In this document: piece by piece, positions 60,345 to 64,000 of the stretch | Numbering within the stretch: position 1 is the stretch's first letter | Layout of the letters: every line of letters starts with the position of its first letter | NCBI GenBank assembly: GCA_963932145.1 | Contig: OZ010599.1 | Coordinates: 44,276,844 to 44,340,843, forward strand | Direction: 5' to 3' | Length of the DNA: 64,000 bases | Origin: Acanthosepion lycidas | Taxonomy: Eukaryota > Mollusca > Cephalopoda > Sepiida > Sepiidae | Program-made: the position numbers and the translations under genes | The notes under the pieces: generated by a model | What the model saw: only the letters and a program-made list of their open reading frames with translations | Told to the model about the DNA's origin: nothing | The model's database searches: none

Positions 60345-60885
60345 GACCACATTTGATTTGATTTAGTTGCTTAACATTAATTTCAGCTACCTATGGATCA
60401 TTTAATGCAGAAATTTAATTTTTTCTCCTTTTCACAATTGAATACATGGTAGATGATGCTCAGCTTTTGTGTATATACATGTTTGTGTGGACATACTTAG
60501 TAGAGGTGGTGTAGTTTTGTTGAAATTATATTTTGGAATACAGTTTCATTTCTTTAAGAAATTGCAGGATATCATATGGATTAATGTCATGAAAGGGTTC
60601 TTATTTGGTTGGTTGGCTGTTTGATTGTTTAGCAGCATGCCAACTTCTATGAGTTATTTAATGCTGAAATATAAATATTTTGAACACAGTTTTATAGCTT
60701 TAACTAAATATATTCTGACTTCAATTGTCTGCCTTCAGTTACAGATAAAAATATATTGTTGGTAATTTTACTATATATACCATGTGCAACGGATAAACTG
60801 TCATCTAAATTATGCAAAATTGAAAATAAGACTAACATCTCATTGTAACAGATATATTTACCAAAATTACACAATATTATCTTGA
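60345..60885. other. Unassigned sequence with two related segments
   Basis: About 60358-60420 and about 60620-60680 share a GATCATTTAATGC.GAAAT / GAGTTATTTAATGCTGAAAT theme. No gene. Confidence 0.4.
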
Positions 60886-60889
60886 AATA

Positions 60890-61105
60890 CTAAAGAGTAA
60901 ATTTATTCAATAAAATATCCTTTGGCATTAACCATGATCTCCAATTGACTTCAGAATCTCCTGCAACTCTTCTGGATGCTCTCTTTGTTTAAGTTGGTGA
61001 ATGCTGCAATATTCCTTGCCTTCAGTTCATCTATCAGGAGTTTTGTTGCTCTCTTGCTCAACTTTGCTACACACATAATAATCAAGGGGGTTGCAATCTG
61101 GAATT
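60890..61105 (-). pseudogene. Mariner-like transposase C-terminal remnant
   Basis: Two minus frames read DCNPLDYYVCSKVEQESNKT and KARNIAAFTNLNKESIQKSC, then SQLEIMVNAKGYFIE before a stop. The order (P.LNPLDYYVW..VE...NK.P, then FTNLNKE....C..F..RLE..V.A.G.FIE) is that of the C-terminal end of maT-like (DD37D) mariner transposases. The catalytic Asp position before LNPLDY reads as PDCNPLDYY, so the Asp is kept while Leu is changed to Cys. One frameshift and a stop. Confidence 0.75.
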
Positions 61106-61520
61106 AAAAATATGAAATGGTGACAATTTACCCATCATTCCCTGTAGGTATTGTTGATAATTTTTTAATATAAAAATGTATTGCTGGTATTTTTACTATA
61201 AAAATATATTTTTATACTTTCATAGCATTTTGTTTTGCTTGGTATGGTTCACTATGTGCCCATAGCTGTGACCCTAACAGGTGCTGCATCCCTGGATTAA
61301 TGCGAACCTGAGAAAAACAGCAATTAAGAGGTGGTTCCATACTACTCAAAACCTCCAATCTCCCGATCAGAGGTTTTGCTACTGGATGTAGTTTCTTGTC
61401 ATACTCAGGATGATCGACCACATTTGTTTTAAGTTGGTTATGGATTTAGATACATTGGATGCCAAAAATTTAAAATATTAATCTAAAGTTAAGCATCCCT
61501 GGATCTTCAGTGATTTTTTT
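61106..61520. other. Unassigned sequence
   Basis: The minus frame 61421-61212 (69 codons) has no family I recognise. Confidence 0.4.
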
Positions 61521-61525
61521 ATGTA

Positions 61526-61605
61526 TTAGGTTGGTGCAAAAATAAATTCGTTTTCTAACATATGTTACTATGTGAGAAAACGAAATTATTTTTGCACCAA
61601 CCTAA
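61526..61605. mobile_element. 80-bp mariner-derived MITE
   Basis: Starts TTAGGTTGGTGCAAAAATAA and ends in the near-exact reverse complement, flanked by TA (61524-61525, 61606-61607). The arms of about 35 bp carry few mismatches. It shares the outer 21 bases with the MITE at 8685-8786 but differs inside. Confidence 0.9.
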
Positions 61606-61655
61606 TAGAATTGTAACCAATATTTTTTGTATTGCATTCCTTCTGCCTACATATA

Positions 61656-62121
61656 CACTACAGTTCAAAGGTTTGAGGCCACCCCTTGTAAATTTTTAAA
61701 TTGTCTCAAAATGTAGTTGTTTTGTATTTTAAATAAGAGAAAATTATTATAAATGATAAAAAAAGAGTGAGACATGATTTTTATTAGAAATTTTATCAGG
61801 GCAAAAAGAAAAAAAATAGCATTTTATGATTAAATTTTGCTCTTGTCAAAATATCTTCCTCATGGTTAAAGCCAATGGATATTTTATTGAATAAATTTAC
61901 TCTTTAGTATTTCACACACAGACACACAGACACACACAATTTGATTACTGCAGCACAAATTTTTGGCATTCATTGCAAAAGTTTCTCAAAGTATAAGTTT
62001 GTTAATTGATTCCATTCTTTTTTCAAAGACTCTAAGAGCTTGTTTTCATTTTTTTTCACTCTTCTATCAAGTTCATCCCATGTTAATTCTGAGGGTTTCT
62101 TCAAACTTTTGAAATGTAGTG
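61656..62121 (-). mobile_element. Deleted Tc1-like transposon
   Basis: The left end CACTACAGTTCAAAGGTTTG and the right end (reverse complement CACTACATTTCAAAAGTTTG) are inverted repeats flanked by TA (61654-61655, 62122-62123). Near the right end the minus strand codes ELTWDELDRRVKKNENKLLE (WDELDRRV at 62080-62057), followed by SLKKEWNQLTNLYFEKLLQ and MPKICAAVI. That is the C-terminal end of Tc1 transposases. The catalytic domain is deleted. On the + strand 61861-61915 reads MVKANGYFIE, the end of a mariner like that at 60.9 kb, so another element is embedded. Confidence 0.8.
61913..61940. repeat. (CA)n-like tract
   Basis: Interrupted ACACAGACAC repeats inside the Tc1-like element. Confidence 0.8.
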
Positions 62122-63920
62122 TATATGATTGATTCTATCAATAAAAAGTCCTTTCATATGATGAAACATATAACATAGGATTTTTCAGTCTTTCCATTCA
62201 TTCATTAATCTGATGTATACAGTTGCATAGCATATCTTCTGTGATGTCATATGCAAATGCAAAAAGAAGTGTAAATAAAATATGTAATTATATTTTTAAA
62301 AAATTCAATTTTATCTAAAAGAAACAATTGACATATGAGAAATTTCAAGCAACAAAATTACAATTTGAATGAGAACATATTCACATTAGTAATGTGACAA
62401 TAATGTGATAAAATCTAATGGTATTTTAAAAAATAAAACCCAAAATAAATATTTTTTTAATATTTTCTAAATAGATATATGAATCTATTATAGAAGAGTT
62501 CATCCTCTGTCCGTGTGACATTGCATACATGTAAACAATTTACGTGTAAATTTGGGTCATGCATGAGAGACTTAATATATAGACAAGAAGCACAGGCACA
62601 CACACACAGGCACACACACAGACACATACAATTTGATTGAGTTTGAAATAAAGCATTAGAATAATACATTCCCTTTCCACTCAGTCTTGACAAATCCTAC
62701 CCTGTGCTAAGCAACAAAATCATAAAGTTGGAGACAAAAAAAAAAATCATAACTTTTAAATCCTAAAAAAATCTGATAATTATAAAATTTATTGAACTTG
62801 ACTTTTATGAAATTAATTTGTAATAAATAGAATTTAAACATTTTTTTAAAATGTTGTAGAAATATTTTTAGAAATTAAATTTTTTCAATCAAAATACACG
62901 TATGCAAGATGACACACATAATTTGAATGAAATTGAAATGAACATCTGTGTCATGAGGACTAATTTCTCTTTCTATCTCACAACATCTGGATGACAAGAA
63001 AAAAGCATCAGCCATAATGTGTTGTCTCATGAATCTATTTTATGACACTTGTATTTAAATTGAATATATTTTCTAATAAATTTTGTATTTTAAATAGACA
63101 AACAATTTACATTTGAAATCTAATCATCTTGCCTTCAATACAATGTTACTGAAATTATTTAAGGACAGATAGAAATGCCAGGTAACAATGCAAACATGTT
63201 GCCCACCATCCAGATTAAAAGTTTGATGGAAAAATCAAACATTTAAGAAAAATTAAAAGAAAACAATTTCCACATTTTATGCTCTTCTTAAACTTAAGTA
63301 GAATTTCATTGCGCTCGACGTGGTGGAAAGAATAGTTTATTATATTCCAACATCTGTGAGTTTGTTTCTGAACATTTAGTGTAGAGGATTCTTTTTTTTT
63401 TTCGATTTTACTTTGCTAGCATTTGTACAAAAAGACATCTTAGAAGTGATCTGAAATTTATTCATTACTAAGAAGACATGGGAACAATTTTGAAAAGATT
63501 TCTTTTTTAAGCCCTACTAAAATGACAAATAAAAACTTAAAAGAGACCTGAGAATAGTGTGTGCCACTGTTTGGACAGGACTCAATTAATACTGACAAGG
63601 AATAAAAAGCCTACCCACAAGTTAATAAAAAAAAAAATCTTTCTAAATGTCTGGCTAGTTTTTTTGTTTCTCTTTTTTGTTTCTTATTTTCTTTTCTGAT
63701 GAAGAAAAATATTGTTTGTATTACAGAGTAATTTTATTTAATATGGGGAAAATAAATACATAAAAGCAACATTAACTTGCAAATTGAAGTAATGTAATTA
63801 TTTCCAGGCAAAATGGCGAAGAAAAAATGTCTGACAAACAAAACTGTAGTTAAGTAGATTCAATATAGAGACATGAAAAATTGGATGGTAAAAAAATGTG
63901 GAATAATCTATCTTAACAAC
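62122..63920. other. Unassigned AT-rich sequence
   Basis: No recognised gene. A (CA)n-like tract lies at about 62593-62630. Confidence 0.45.
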
Positions 63921-63922
63921 AT

Positions 63923-64000
63923 CATGTGTATGTGTGAGTGTATGTGTGATTGCATGCACACACACACATACACGCACACACAAACACACACATACACACA
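63923..64000. repeat. (TG)n-(CA)n mirrored microsatellite
   Basis: Interrupted TG repeats pass through GCATGC (about 63951-63956) into CA repeats that reach the window edge, so the tract can fold on itself. Confidence 0.85.

Overview
The window is eukaryotic, AT-rich and repeat-dominated, and no intact host protein-coding gene can be supported in it. Remnants of LINEs, Penelope-like elements, Tc1/mariner, pogo-like and hAT transposons, tRNA-headed SINE copies, abundant (TA)n tracts and long minisatellites suggest a large invertebrate genome. Several LINE and SINE pieces resemble, from memory, repeats common in octopus-like cephalopods; this assignment is an inference and was not checked by search.

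Layout. 1-12.6 kb: broken LINEs (about 51-590 and 1040-2935), a tRNA-derived SINE (about 3980-4112), degenerate repeats (4.39-5.25 kb), a pogo/Tigger-like element (5797-6596), an hAT transposase remnant (about 7843-8460, minus), an almost perfectly palindromic mariner MITE (8685-8786), a 185-bp pogo-like MITE (8969-9153) and a SINE body. 12.65-35.22 kb: one continuous minisatellite of about 62 bp per unit, nearly all purine on the + strand, with higher-order blocks. 35.3-50.4 kb: a mosaic of LINE, mariner, Penelope-like and SINE fragments, a foldback palindrome near 37.75 kb, a perfect hairpin near 45.86 kb, and a promoter-like CCAAT/TATA cluster at 49.01-49.30 kb. 50.38-54.2 kb: a 41-bp minisatellite in two opposite orientations around a 540-bp spacer. 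54.55-60.34 kb: a satellite built of 7-bp units with a local 126-bp (18 x 7) superrepeat. 60.4-64 kb: mariner and Tc1 remnants, a second mariner MITE and microsatellites.

The three long arrays occupy about half of the window. Very long open frames on the minus strand (up to 1410 codons) lie in the two purine-rich arrays. They arise because purine-rich DNA lacks the complements of stop codons; they overlap in all three minus frames and are not annotated as genes. No functional pathway is encoded. What the window offers is array evolution and a nested record of transposition.
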